Shown here piece after piece: positions 1 to 7,016 of a DNA stretch of 14,273 bases. The translations under genes and the position numbers were made by a program. Source of the DNA: JACOVP01 sp035289145 (GTDB taxonomy: Archaea; Nanobdellota; Nanobdellia; SCGC-AAA011-G17; UBA489); NCBI GenBank assembly GCA_035289145.1, contig DATDXZ010000011.1, positions 1 to 14,273 on the forward strand, read 5' to 3'. The notes under the pieces were generated by a model that had not been told where the DNA came from, made no database searches, and saw only the letters and a program-made list of their open reading frames with translations. Position 1 is the stretch's first letter; each line of letters starts with the position of its first letter.

Positions 1-2
1 AC

Positions 3-98
3 GGTCTTGAAGCAATTCATCACGATGATATAAAAGTCTTCCAACAACGCTGTATGGGTGGTTTAATTCTTCCCAAAAACTTAGCACAATCTTTATAA
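3..98 (+). CDS. 3' end of an unidentified protein (partial)
   Basis: An open frame enters from the left edge and runs 31 codons to TAA at 96-98. The visible C-terminus contains QQRCMGGLILPKNLAQSL. I do not recognise the family. Its last codons overlap the TATA box of the following ribosomal gene, so the upstream gene would end inside that promoter. The frame is short enough to be open by chance, although the compact spacing is normal for this genome. Confidence 0.4.
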   Translation, partial: GLEAIHHDDIKVFQQRCMGGLILPKNLAQSL

Positions 99-99
99 A
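92..99 (+). promoter_or_regulatory. TATA box of rps15
   Basis: TTTATAAA is centred 28.5 nt before the ATG at 124. Archaeal transcription starts about 25-27 nt downstream of the box, so the mRNA should begin at or within a few bases of the start codon (leaderless or nearly so). Confidence 0.7.
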
Positions 100-123
100 C
101 CATTTTCAGAATGACTTTCTTAC

Positions 124-582
124 ATGGCAAGACTTTATTCCCGAAAGAAAGGCAAGAGCGGCAGCAAGAGACCTGTTGTTCGAGTTAAACCTGCCTGGGT
201 AACCTATGATGATAAAACTGTCGAACAGCTCGTTGTCAAAATTGCTAAAACTGGAAAAACTGCCAGTACTATTGGCATTGAATTACGTGATACTTACGGC
301 ATTCCTGATGTTCAAGCCATCACTAAAAAACCTATTGCTCGTATTTTGACAGAACACAACATCGTCAGCAAATTACCTGATGATTTGAAGGCTCTAATTA
401 AAAATGATATTGCTTTGATGAAGCACTTAAAAGTCAATAAGCAGGACATGCCAGCAAAACGCGGACTGCGCCTCTTAGAAAGCAAGATTGGACGACTAGT
501 CAAATATTACAAACGCAATGATGTTCTCACTACTGATTGGAAATACGACAGAACTAAAGCAAAGATTTTAATAGAACAATAA
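124..582 (+). CDS. rps15: Small-subunit ribosomal protein S15 (uS15)
   Basis: Component of the 30S subunit that binds the central domain of 16S rRNA. The 152-residue length is that of the archaeal/eukaryotic form, with a basic N-terminal extension (MARLYSRKKGKSGSKRP) and the conserved C-terminal core, including KHLKVNKQD around residue 100, then KRGLRLLESKIGRLVKYYKR and the ending W-KY. The ATG is supported by the TATA box at 92-99, giving a leaderless transcript. A DHH-family gene follows 32 nt downstream on the same strand and S3Ae after that; the order S15, RecJ-like, S3Ae is one I recall from other archaea. Identification is by family recognition of the core motifs. Confidence 0.95.
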   Translation: MARLYSRKKGKSGSKRPVVRVKPAWVTYDDKTVEQLVVKIAKTGKTASTIGIELRDTYGIPDVQAITKKPIARILTEHNIVSKLPDDLKALIKNDIALMKHLKVNKQDMPAKRGLRLLESKIGRLVKYYKRNDVLTTDWKYDRTKAKILIEQ

Positions 583-614
583 GTTCTCTTCTCTATCAAA
601 GGGGGTTTCACACA

Positions 615-2021
615 TTGGATCTCTATGCATACGTTCAGCAAGCAGCGGCTCGTTTTAAGCAGCTTCCTACTACGCAGCCGATTCGCATTATAGCTAATTA
701 TGATGCGGATGGGATTGCAGCAGCTGCCTTACTTTTGAGAGCATTTTATCGAGAAGGAAGAACCTGTAATGTCAGTGTTGTCGGACAACTTACTTTAGAT
801 CTTATTCAATCTTATCAACGTGAACCTTACGGCACCTATTTTTTCTTAGATTTGGGAGCCAATATGCTCACTCCCTTAACCAGTAATCTTCCTGGCAAAT
901 ATCTTTTTGTTTTGGATCATCATTATTTTGACAAAGCAGTCGTGCAAGAAGATGCTGTTGTTCATGTGAATCCTTATCTTGCAGGCATGGATGGCACAAA
1001 GGACATTTCTGCTTCAGGTGTTGCTTATTTGTTTGCCTGCTGTTTGAACTCCAGCAATAGAGACCTGAGTGTTCTAGGACTAGTCGGAGCTTTAGGTGAT
1101 GCACAAGAAAATTATGGCTTCCAAGGCATGAACCAAGACATCTTGCAAGACGCTGTGGACTTAGGGTTGATTGAAGTCAAAGAAGGCATTCGTCTCTTCG
1201 GTGCTCGAACAAAACCATTGTATAAAATGTTAAGCCAATGCACTAATCCTTATTTGCCCTCTATTACTGGTAATGAACGTGCAGCTTTGGCATTTCTGGA
1301 AGAGTTACATATTCCTAGCCGCGACAGCGCAGGATATAGGTGGCTTCATCAGCTTCATCGAGAAGAACTACAACGTCTTTTTGATGGTATTTTAGTTAGA
1401 AAAGCAGGAGGCTTAGACACTGTTGAAAAGTTATTTGGGCCAATCTACTTATTGCCTAGAGAAAAAATGGAGACTCCCTTACATGACGCAAGAGAATTTG
1501 CGACTTTGCTTAATGCCTGCGGCAAAACTCATAAATCTTCTTATGCACTCGGTGCTTGCCTTGGCGATACCCTCTCCTTGGAAAAGGCTATGATAATACT
1601 CTCTAGTTATCATCGGGAAATCACTTCTGCACTGAGATGGTTTTATGAGCAACGAGGCAAAGCTGTCCTTGAACAAGAAACTTATGTACTTATCAAAGCG
1701 GAAACTGCTATTCGTGATTCTTTAATTGGTGTGGTCACTTCTTTACTCTCCAAGAGCAGCTTATATCCTGAAGGCACTGTCTTGATTGGATTGAGCCATA
1801 CTTTAGGTGGTGAAGTCAAAGTCAGCTGCCGCATTAGTGGAGACAGCGAACGAGGGCCAGACTTACGCCGCTTGATGCATGACACTATTACCTTAACAGG
1901 CGGGCAAGGTGGAGGCCACCCTATTGCGGCTGGAGCAGTTATTCCCCAAGACAAGGAAGATCTTTTTACTGTTACTCTTTTAGACCAATTACGAAAACAA
2001 CTCATAGAAGAGCATATTTAG
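615..2021 (+). CDS. RecJ-like DHH/DHHA1 phosphoesterase (archaeal GAN-type candidate)
   Basis: Predicted metal-dependent single-strand nuclease or phosphoesterase of the archaeal RecJ/GAN group, whose studied members join the GINS-CMG replisome or act as RNA/DNA exonucleases. Motifs seen in the 468 residues are NYDADG at 28-33 (DxD), LDLG at 78-81, LDHH at 100-103 and GALGD at 158-162. The DHHA1 substrate-binding motif GGQGGGHPIAAG is near residues 429-440. All expected metal ligands are present, so it is probably active. The start is a TTG preceded by GGGGGT at 601-606 with 8-nt spacing; no other in-frame start lies nearby. It lies 32 nt after rps15, so the two are probably co-transcribed. 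Substrate choice (DNA or RNA) cannot be told from sequence. Confidence 0.88.
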   Translation: MDLYAYVQQAAARFKQLPTTQPIRIIANYDADGIAAAALLLRAFYREGRTCNVSVVGQLTLDLIQSYQREPYGTYFFLDLGANMLTPLTSNLPGKYLFVLDHHYFDKAVVQEDAVVHVNPYLAGMDGTKDISASGVAYLFACCLNSSNRDLSVLGLVGALGDAQENYGFQGMNQDILQDAVDLGLIEVKEGIRLFGARTKPLYKMLSQCTNPYLPSITGNERAALAFLEELHIPSRDSAGYRWLHQLHREELQRLFDGILVRKAGGLDTVEKLFGPIYLLPREKMETPLHDAREFATLLNACGKTHKSSYALGACLGDTLSLEKAMIILSSYHREITSALRWFYEQRGKAVLEQETYVLIKAETAIRDSLIGVVTSLLSKSSLYPEGTVLIGLSHTLGGEVKVSCRISGDSERGPDLRRLMHDTITLTGGQGGGHPIAAGAVIPQDKEDLFTVTLLDQLRKQLIEEHI

Positions 2022-2042
2022 ACTCTGCTTTCTATAGAAAGT

Positions 2043-2050
2043 TTTATAAG
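2043..2050 (+). promoter_or_regulatory. TATA box of rps3ae
   Basis: TTTATAAG is centred 27.5 nt before ATG 2074. It implies an independent, leaderless transcript for the ribosomal protein despite the upstream same-strand gene. Confidence 0.65.
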
Positions 2051-2073
2051 TCCTTTTTTGGGCACTCATTACT

Positions 2074-2703
2074 ATGGCAACACAATCAACAGCAGCAGAC
2101 AGAAAGAAGCGTAAAAAGTGGTATTCTGTCATCGCAACCAAAGATTTCCAAGAGATGCATTTAGGAGAAACTCTAGCTGAAGAGCCTGCTGAACTCATGG
2201 GAAGACATCTCCACTTAAACTTAATGACTCTTATTAATGATCCTAAAAAACAGTCTATCACAGTTCATTTTGCCATCACAGAGATCAAAGGTGATGTTGC
2301 TATTGCTTCGTTAGTCCACTACTCCTTGAATAATTCCTTCTTGAAACGCCTTGTTCGCAAGACTTCGAATAAAATGGAAGAGTCTTTCCTGATAACGACT
2401 AGAGACAGTCATCTCTGCCGCATCAAACCAGTGCTTTTTACCAGAAACAAAGTCAATAATTCTACTTTAACTTCCCTTCGCAAAAAGGCTGAAGAACATC
2501 TTCGACAAATCTTCACACAATATTCTTTAGTGGAGTTATTCCAACTCATTATCAGCAACAAGCTTCAGATGGAAATGAAAACAGCATTGAAGAAAATTTA
2601 TCCTATTTCCTCTTGTGAAATCAAAACGTTTTACACTGAATCTTCTTCTCCAACACAACAACCTGTCACACAACCTCTTATTGCACAACCACAAGCTATA
2701 TAA
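2074..2703 (+). CDS. rps3ae: Small-subunit ribosomal protein S3Ae (eS1)
   Basis: Archaeal/eukaryotic ribosomal protein eS1, located on the 30S platform near the mRNA exit. Of 209 residues, the N-terminus carries the family pattern KKWYSVIATKDF, then LGETLAEEPAELMGR, and centrally LVRKTSNKMEESF followed by TRDSHLCRIKPVLFTRNK. The last roughly 22 residues form a Ser/Thr/Gln/Pro-rich tail (for example TQQPVTQPLIAQPQ), probably disordered. The start is fixed by the TATA box 27 nt upstream. It follows the DHH gene by 52 nt and precedes a secreted-protein gene by about 36 nt. Confidence 0.93.
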   Translation: MATQSTAADRKKRKKWYSVIATKDFQEMHLGETLAEEPAELMGRHLHLNLMTLINDPKKQSITVHFAITEIKGDVAIASLVHYSLNNSFLKRLVRKTSNKMEESFLITTRDSHLCRIKPVLFTRNKVNNSTLTSLRKKAEEHLRQIFTQYSLVELFQLIISNKLQMEMKTALKKIYPISSCEIKTFYTESSSPTQQPVTQPLIAQPQAI

Positions 2704-2727
2704 TTTACTTCTTCCCTCTGTTTACCT

Positions 2728-2733
2728 GAGGTG
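2728..2733 (+). promoter_or_regulatory. Shine-Dalgarno GAGGTG that decides a TTG start
   Basis: GAGGTG matches the archaeal 16S anti-SD (CACCTC). It overlaps the possible GTG start at 2731 and lies 6 nt before TTG at 2740. A ribosome bound here would initiate at TTG 2740, not at GTG 2731. Confidence 0.6.
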
Positions 2734-2739
2734 TATGAA

Positions 2740-3327
2740 TTGAAGATTACTTATTTGTTTTTGTTTGCATTTTCTACTTTTCTTCTATGCTATCTTTCGT
2801 TCAACATGATTAATGATCCTACAGGGAATGCTGTTTCTTCTCTTTACAGAAATTATGTTTCTTTGACTATGCAACCCAATCATGGATTGTCTACTGGAAG
2901 CGGCTCTGAAATACTTCAACTTCCTCGACTCGTACAATCTTGCACTTTTAGCGGCACTTGGAGAACGAATAATAATCAAGCATTTAATCTTCGACGCTCC
3001 TGTCACGAAGCTACAGGCACTTTTTCAGGCTATGCAGATGCTTCTCAACAATATGTAACTAATGATCCTGACCTATTCAGATGGGCCGGCATCAGCAGAG
3101 CAGCATTGAATCCTCCTGCTGCAACACATGAAAGCTATAGCTTCTGGATGGAAACTTGCGATTCGGAGTATTATACTTTTTACCACACTCCTCGCTATAT
3201 TGCTCAAGCAACTATTTCAGGATTCGGAACTAAAACCTTACACTTTGACTGGATCTATAAAGATCGCAATATGAAGCCCCAAGTCCTTTTTATGGTTGAT
3301 CTCAAATGCAAACTTTCTTCTCCATAA
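2740..3327 (+). CDS. Secreted or membrane-anchored protein with a TGNAV motif, unknown function
   Basis: From TTG 2740 (see the SD at 2728-2733) the product has 195 residues. A Lys followed by a hydrophobic stretch at about 4-22 (TYLFLFAFSTFLLCYLSF) is a signal peptide or anchor. It is followed directly by NDPTGNAV at 25-32. The remaining roughly 160 residues are polar and aromatic-rich, with four cysteines (in SCTF, RSCHE, ETCDS and DLKCK) that could form two disulfides. That fits a globular extracytoplasmic domain. I do not recognise the fold. It lies about 36 nt after rps3ae and is followed 32 nt later by another small secreted protein with a similar TGAAV motif, so the two may act together at the surface. 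Confidence 0.75.
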   Translation: MKITYLFLFAFSTFLLCYLSFNMINDPTGNAVSSLYRNYVSLTMQPNHGLSTGSGSEILQLPRLVQSCTFSGTWRTNNNQAFNLRRSCHEATGTFSGYADASQQYVTNDPDLFRWAGISRAALNPPAATHESYSFWMETCDSEYYTFYHTPRYIAQATISGFGTKTLHFDWIYKDRNMKPQVLFMVDLKCKLSSP

Positions 3328-3329
3328 AC

Positions 3330-3337
3330 TATTTAAA
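3330..3337 (+). promoter_or_regulatory. TATA box of the dockerin-like gene
   Basis: TATTTAAA is centred 26.5 nt before ATG 3360. It picks that ATG over the longer in-frame start at 3306, which would overlap the previous gene. Confidence 0.6.
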
Positions 3338-3359
3338 GCTCTTTCCCAGTATTTTTTAC

Positions 3360-3638
3360 ATGGGACAAAAACAGGTGATTCTTTCAGCACTCTTGATTCT
3401 TCTACTAGGCTTCTTTTCTCATCGCGCCTCTTTTTCACTTCCCATAACGGGCGCAGCTGTCCAAACAATAGACGATGTTTCCTATGATCTTAATCTTGAT
3501 GGAACAATAACTTCAGCAGATCTTCAAGACGTCATGGATCTTGCTTCTTATGAAATATACCTCCAACAAGCAGACTTCAATAGTGATAATGTGATTGATC
3601 AAGCAGATATTGATCTCTTAGCCAACAAACTTCGTTAA
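3360..3638 (+). CDS. Small secreted protein with a single dockerin-like domain
   Basis: The 92-residue product begins MGQKQVILSALLILLLGFF, a clear signal peptide, then PITGAAV at 28-34. Almost all the rest is a dockerin type I-like pair of calcium loops: DLNLDGTITSAD at 43-54 and DFNSDNVIDQAD at 72-83. Both show the D-x-N/D-x-D spacing and a terminal Asp, each followed by a short helix. Dockerins bind cohesins or mediate protein assembly on the cell surface; no cohesin is visible here. The start at 3360 is chosen because of the TATA box at 3330-3337 and because it gives a proper signal peptide. Its 3' end overlaps the convergent methyltransferase-like gene by 21 nt. Confidence 0.8.
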   Translation: MGQKQVILSALLILLLGFFSHRASFSLPITGAAVQTIDDVSYDLNLDGTITSADLQDVMDLASYEIYLQQADFNSDNVIDQADIDLLANKLR

Positions 3639-4526
3639 GCAGAAAATATAATTTTTTATTTCTCCTCTTTTAATCACTCTTTTTTCCTCTATCTTCAAAT
3701 CTTTGGGCATTTTCTTTTCTAGTCCGCTCCAATTTGTTATAATTATCATTTTTTTCCTTATTCTTTTCTTGTTTTTTTCTAAGAAGGAAATTGCGAATTG
3801 TTTTGCGTTCTCGAATTTAGCAGGCACCCAAAGATTTGTGATAATATAATCAATCATCTCTTCTTTCGGCTCCCAATCAATTTTCACTTTTGCCATTTTT
3901 GCATTTATTCTTGCATTTCTTACGTTATTTTCCAAAGGATCTTCAGCATGCACTTCTTGTATACCTTGAAGCGCTGCTTCAATTGCCAAAACACCATCTT
4001 TGCATAAAGGATCAAGCATACTCTCTTCTGAATTTATTTTCGCTATTTTAATGATCGCCGCAGCCAATGAAGCGCTTATAGCTGTACTATTTCTTCGCAC
4101 CCGATAAGCCCTCTTCTCTATATTATTCTTGACTAATTTTCCCACACTACACTTGTTGTCTTGAATATCTACAAACACTACTGTCTTAGGCTCTTTGAGA
4201 CTGACTACATATCCTTGTTCGTGAATTAATTCTCCCAAATCTTTTTCAACGTCGTTTGCTGTAAACAAATGATTGCCTACTCTTTGACAAGTCACTCGAA
4301 ACGGCTCTTTGATGTCCCACTTCTTTTTTCTCACCGCATTGAGAATATCTTCTTGATTTTCAAATGTAAATTCTTCTTCCAACTCATAGACTGTGTCTAA
4401 CGTCAGATACTCTCTTGCTTCTTTTTCAAATAGAATCCTTCTTTTCTCTTTTATAGTTCCATGCACTTCTTCTGCAGCAATATCTTCTATACCTTCAGTC
4501 ACCATGCCTATATACTTTTTATCCAC
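3618..4526 (-). CDS. THUMP-domain class I methyltransferase-like protein (Trm14/RlmL-type)
   Basis: The 302-residue protein looks like a tRNA or rRNA guanine-N2 methyltransferase of the THUMP group (COG0116-like). A THUMP-like region spans about 55-130. Then come KRAYRVRRNSTAISASLAAA at 138-157 and SAM-binding motif I (LDPLCKDGVLAIEAAL at 171-186). The usual catalytic motif IV (N/D-PPY) appears instead as TNLWV at 230-234, so base methylation may be lost or changed. The start is GTG 4526, with GGAG 7-8 nt upstream. It directly abuts the stop of the radical SAM gene (TAAGTG, no gap), so the two are probably translationally coupled. ATG at residue 8 is the alternative start. Confidence 0.75.
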   Translation of the reverse strand: MDKKYIGMVTEGIEDIAAEEVHGTIKEKRRILFEKEAREYLTLDTVYELEEEFTFENQEDILNAVRKKKWDIKEPFRVTCQRVGNHLFTANDVEKDLGELIHEQGYVVSLKEPKTVVFVDIQDNKCSVGKLVKNNIEKRAYRVRRNSTAISASLAAAIIKIAKINSEESMLDPLCKDGVLAIEAALQGIQEVHAEDPLENNVRNARINAKMAKVKIDWEPKEEMIDYIITNLWVPAKFENAKQFAISFLEKNKKRIRKKMIIITNWSGLEKKMPKDLKIEEKRVIKRGEIKNYIFCLTKFVG

Positions 4527-5507
4527 TTAGAGCATCTCCGCGAGATAAATATTATTCTTATTTTCAGTGATCTTGATATTCACACGGTCGCCTACTTTTC
4601 GATTACAATCTGCTATAGTGATGCATCTGTTTCTAGAGACAGCAATCATCTGTTTTTCCATCCAACCGAGAGCCTTGATGTCTGCGTTAATCTTCTCTCC
4701 CACGTCAAAGACTAAAGGAAGATTTTTCGCCCTTGTAACGTTCAGATCTTCTGCTTTGTATACTAATTTTATGCCAAATTTCTTCTCCCAATCCTTCAAC
4801 TGCTTATAGAACTTGTAGTAATTTGCTTTTTTTATCTTCTTGATCTTTCTGCTATACTTGTATTCCTCATATTTCTGCATAGCTACTGGAATATTGAGCT
4901 CTTTTCCTCTCTGGATTACTTCTTCCATGTCTTTGTCATTGATTCCTGGAAGCCAGACAGGCGTGAACATCAATTCTATTTTTGTTTTCTTGATCACTTT
5001 GATTATTTCTTCAATGGTCAAAATATTATACTGCGAACTTCCGAAGAGCTCTTTGCTGAGTATAGGACTAAATGAATGGACGCTGAGATGTATACGATTT
5101 AGCCCTGTTTTTTCCAATGCTAGAATCTTTTCCTTTGTCAATAAGGTGCCATTGGTCTGCATGGAGATAAAACTAATGTCTGAAATCTTTCTAATCTCTG
5201 TAATCAATGTCTCTAACTCTTGATACGCAGTCGGCTCACCCACTGAATCTAAATTAATATGCGTTGGTCCTTTGATTGCGACAACTTCTTTAATCCATTC
5301 CACTAAATAATCAGCATCCACTGTATAATGCGTTCTGTGCGATGTCGAATAAGGGCCGCCATCTGTAGAACAGAAGATACAATTCATGTTACAAACTGTT
5401 GTTGCACGCACTTGAATGAGATTTGAGTTTGGACGCACTACTATGCCGAATGCTATATGGCCTATTAATGGAATGCCTGATTCTCGAGTAATTTTTACGA
5501 GCCGCAT
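4527..5507 (-). CDS. Radical SAM protein, archaeal COG2100-like
   Basis: Predicted Fe4S4/SAM radical enzyme of 326 residues. The cluster motif CNMNCIFC (Cx3Cx2C) lies at about 39-46, preceded by SGIPLIGHIAFGIVVRP and followed by the SAM-binding DSVGEP segment and an SMQTNGTLL strand. The final roughly 30 residues (NRKVGDRVNIKITENKN) resemble a small TRAM/OB-like beta domain, which would suit an RNA substrate. The reaction is unknown. ATG 5507 is preferred over TTG 5522 because a TATA box is centred 27.5 nt upstream. Direct fusion of its stop to the start of a THUMP methyltransferase-like gene suggests joint work on RNA modification (inference). Confidence 0.85.
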   Translation of the reverse strand: MRLVKITRESGIPLIGHIAFGIVVRPNSNLIQVRATTVCNMNCIFCSTDGGPYSTSHRTHYTVDADYLVEWIKEVVAIKGPTHINLDSVGEPTAYQELETLITEIRKISDISFISMQTNGTLLTKEKILALEKTGLNRIHLSVHSFSPILSKELFGSSQYNILTIEEIIKVIKKTKIELMFTPVWLPGINDKDMEEVIQRGKELNIPVAMQKYEEYKYSRKIKKIKKANYYKFYKQLKDWEKKFGIKLVYKAEDLNVTRAKNLPLVFDVGEKINADIKALGWMEKQMIAVSRNRCITIADCNRKVGDRVNIKITENKNNIYLAEML

Positions 5508-5530
5508 AGAAAACAAGAGCAAAAGAAGAG

Positions 5531-5538
5531 CTTATATG
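5531..5538 (-). promoter_or_regulatory. TATA box of the radical SAM gene
   Basis: On the minus strand CATATAAG is centred 27.5 nt before ATG 5507, so transcription should begin at the start codon. Confidence 0.55.
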
Positions 5539-5544
5539 CTTTTA

Positions 5545-5859
5545 TTATTGACCTTGGTAGAAAAATCTATCTAAGTTTGTAACTCTTTGATGATTATCTT
5601 GTCTTCCACCTTCAGCTCTTTTCGACAGACCTTTTAATGGACTATATTTTCCATCCGGCATGAGTCTTTCTAGAGCTTCTCCTATTCGTCGTGATTCATG
5701 TTTGGTAAAACAAGGTATTCCAGCTTCTTGAAGCTCTTTTGCAATATCATCTGCTGAAACGTTCACCTCATATAGACTTGCTGCTTCAAGCATTACAGAA
5801 AGCAATCTTCTTGAACGGTCACCTCTGCATATCCTCGATAAATCATTGAATGTTACCAT
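5545..5859 (-). CDS. Small protein of unknown function (104 residues)
   Basis: Not recognised. It is mainly helical by eye, with SVMLEAASLYEVNVSADDIA near residues 20-40 and ESRRIGEALERLMPDG in the middle, then a basic, Gln-rich, probably flexible tail. It could be a small nucleic-acid-binding protein, but nothing visible proves this. ATG 5859 is chosen because AAGGAGTG (5864-5871) forms a Shine-Dalgarno 4 nt upstream. An in-frame ATG at 5874 would add five residues but would place the SD inside the coding region. A TATA-like element at 5906-5913 gives a short leader, unlike the leaderless genes around it. Confidence 0.6.
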   Translation of the reverse strand: MVTFNDLSRICRGDRSRRLLSVMLEAASLYEVNVSADDIAKELQEAGIPCFTKHESRRIGEALERLMPDGKYSPLKGLSKRAEGGRQDNHQRVTNLDRFFYQGQ

Positions 5860-5905
5860 GGTACACTCCTTCATTATTATCTCTAAATTTCACAAATGTT
5901 TACTC

Positions 5906-5913
5906 TTTATAAG
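5906..5913 (-). promoter_or_regulatory. TATA box, leadered transcript of the 104-residue gene
   Basis: CTTATAAA on the minus strand lies between the end of cbf5 and the small gene. Its predicted start near 5882 gives a leader of about 23 nt carrying the SD GGAGTG. Confidence 0.45.
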
Positions 5914-5928
5914 CTTTTCTACTATTGA

Positions 5929-6928
5929 CTACTTATTAGTAGTGTAAATATTTCTTGGCAGAAAGACCTTCTCTGTAATTGCCGCAAGACCTTTTTCCTT
6001 ACTGACCATCTCTTGACTACTTACAGCTGCTTTCGCTAGAGCTACCAATTCTCCTTTTAAAGTCATAACAGCGATCTGCTCTCCAGCATGAATAGTAGTG
6101 TTGAGCTTGCTGATCCCTTGAACACCTAAAGAGGAACCATGACAGACATTATTGACTGCATTGTCGAAGATCCATATTTTCTTGACATGATCCACTGCTT
6201 TTTCAAACGGAAGAATCACCCGTCGAATTTCTTTTTCGTTTCCCTGCTTCCAAAACTCGTAAGCATCTGTGAGATCTTGCAAAGTTACCCAGTTATGATC
6301 TGTGAATGGACCTGCTTTTGTTCTGACTAATTGTGCCATATGCGCCCCTACTTTTAATTGCCTACCCATATCATGAATTAATTTTCTGATATATGTTCCA
6401 GCTTCACAACCTACCTTGAACAAGACGAAGTTCTCTTTGATCTCAATAATATTCATGTAGTATACTTCTCTTTGACGTAACTGCCTTTTGACCGCACTTC
6501 TAACTGGCGGGAGCTGCATGATTTTTCCTTGGAATTGCGTGAATACTTTTCTGACTTCTGCTTCAGGTACATCTGCATGAATTCTCATTAAAGCGATGTA
6601 TTCTTTTCCTGCTGGTAACAAAGCTTGCACTATGCGTGTCGCATCATCGAGAGCTATTGGGAGAACTCCGGTTACTTTGGGATTTCCTTGCTTAGTGCAC
6701 TAAGGTCCCACTGTGACCAGATTTCTTTATGCTCAAGATTTTTTGGACGTAGTCTGCTACCATATGTGACGTTGGACCTGATGGTTTGTTAAGATTGATT
6801 AAACCGTATCTTATCAATTGTTCAACAGATCTTTCTTCAGGTTTGCAGCCCCACTCTGTGTTAGTTGATGCTTCTTTCTTTACTACTACTTTTCTTTCTT
6901 CTTTTTCGAAAGGCAGCTTTTCTTCCAT
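5929..6928 (-). CDS. cbf5: tRNA/rRNA pseudouridine synthase Cbf5, split by a 16-nt intron
   Basis: Catalytic subunit of archaeal H/ACA RNPs, converting uridine to pseudouridine in rRNA and possibly at tRNA U55. Exon 1 is 6928-6700 and exon 2 is 6683-5929; together they encode 327 residues, close to the usual archaeal length. Seen: LINLNKPSGPTSH at 44-56, GHSGTL at 71-76, catalytic D77 with PKVTGVLPIAL, KRQLRQREVYYM in the middle, GTYIRKLIHDMG at 172-183 and a PUA domain from about 246. Without splicing, translation would stop after 78 residues at TAA 6694-6692, before the catalytic residue. ATG 6928 has a TATA-like box 26.5 nt upstream. Simple assembly error is possible but unlikely given the perfect bulge-helix-bulge at the break. 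Confidence 0.9.
6678..6710 (-). other. Bulge-helix-bulge splicing motif in cbf5 mRNA
   Basis: Read on the minus strand, 5' to 3': outer helix UGGGA pairs with UCCCA (6710-6706 with 6682-6678). The central helix CCUU pairs with AAGG (6705-6702 with 6689-6686). Bulge 1 is AGU (6701-6699) and bulge 2 is AAA (6685-6683). The inner helix GC/GC closes the loop ACUAA. This is the canonical substrate of the archaeal tRNA splicing endonuclease: a 4-bp helix between two 3-nt bulges on opposite strands. Confidence 0.88.
6684..6699 (-). other. 16-nt BHB intron in cbf5
   Basis: The intron reads UGCACUAAGCAAGGAA. Cutting after the second base of each bulge (AG|U and AA|A) joins G to AU, recreating the GAU codon of the catalytic Asp (phase-1 intron). 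The removed segment contains the in-frame stop. Introns in cbf5 are known from Crenarchaeota; this one is unusually short, and the host appears to be outside that phylum. Confidence 0.88.
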
Positions 6929-6950
6929 CTACTCAAGACTAATAGGTCTC

Positions 6951-6958
6951 TTTTAAAG
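6951..6958 (-). promoter_or_regulatory. TATA box of cbf5
   Basis: CTTTAAAA on the minus strand is centred 26.5 nt before ATG 6928, giving a leaderless mRNA. Confidence 0.5.
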
Positions 6959-7016
6959 CTGCTCTTTTTTTAGAACTACCAAATTTTTGACTTATATTTT
7001 ACTTTATAGCGATTCG

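Noticed and set aside
1..60. GATGATA near the left edge as a C/D box RNA
   Set aside because: There is no good box C/D pair with proper spacing, and the bases fall in a plausible coding tail.
1682..2005. 107-codon minus-strand frame opposite the DHH gene
   Set aside because: It shadows a gene with complete family motifs, and has no promoter, SD or recognisable domain.
3306..3359. Upstream ATG 3306 as start of the dockerin-like protein
   Set aside because: It would overlap the previous gene by 22 nt, lies upstream of the TATA box, and adds 18 residues before a clear signal peptide.
6691..6704. CTTAGTGCACTAAG palindrome as a transcription factor site or terminator
   Set aside because: It lies inside cbf5 with no T-run, and its arms are used by the BHB fold. 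It is kept only as a possible competing structure.
5929..6928. cbf5 as a simple frameshifted pseudogene or programmed frameshift
   Set aside because: The extra sequence is 16 nt, with no slippery run. Both flanking frames are intact with conserved catalytic and PUA motifs, and a perfect BHB explains the break exactly.
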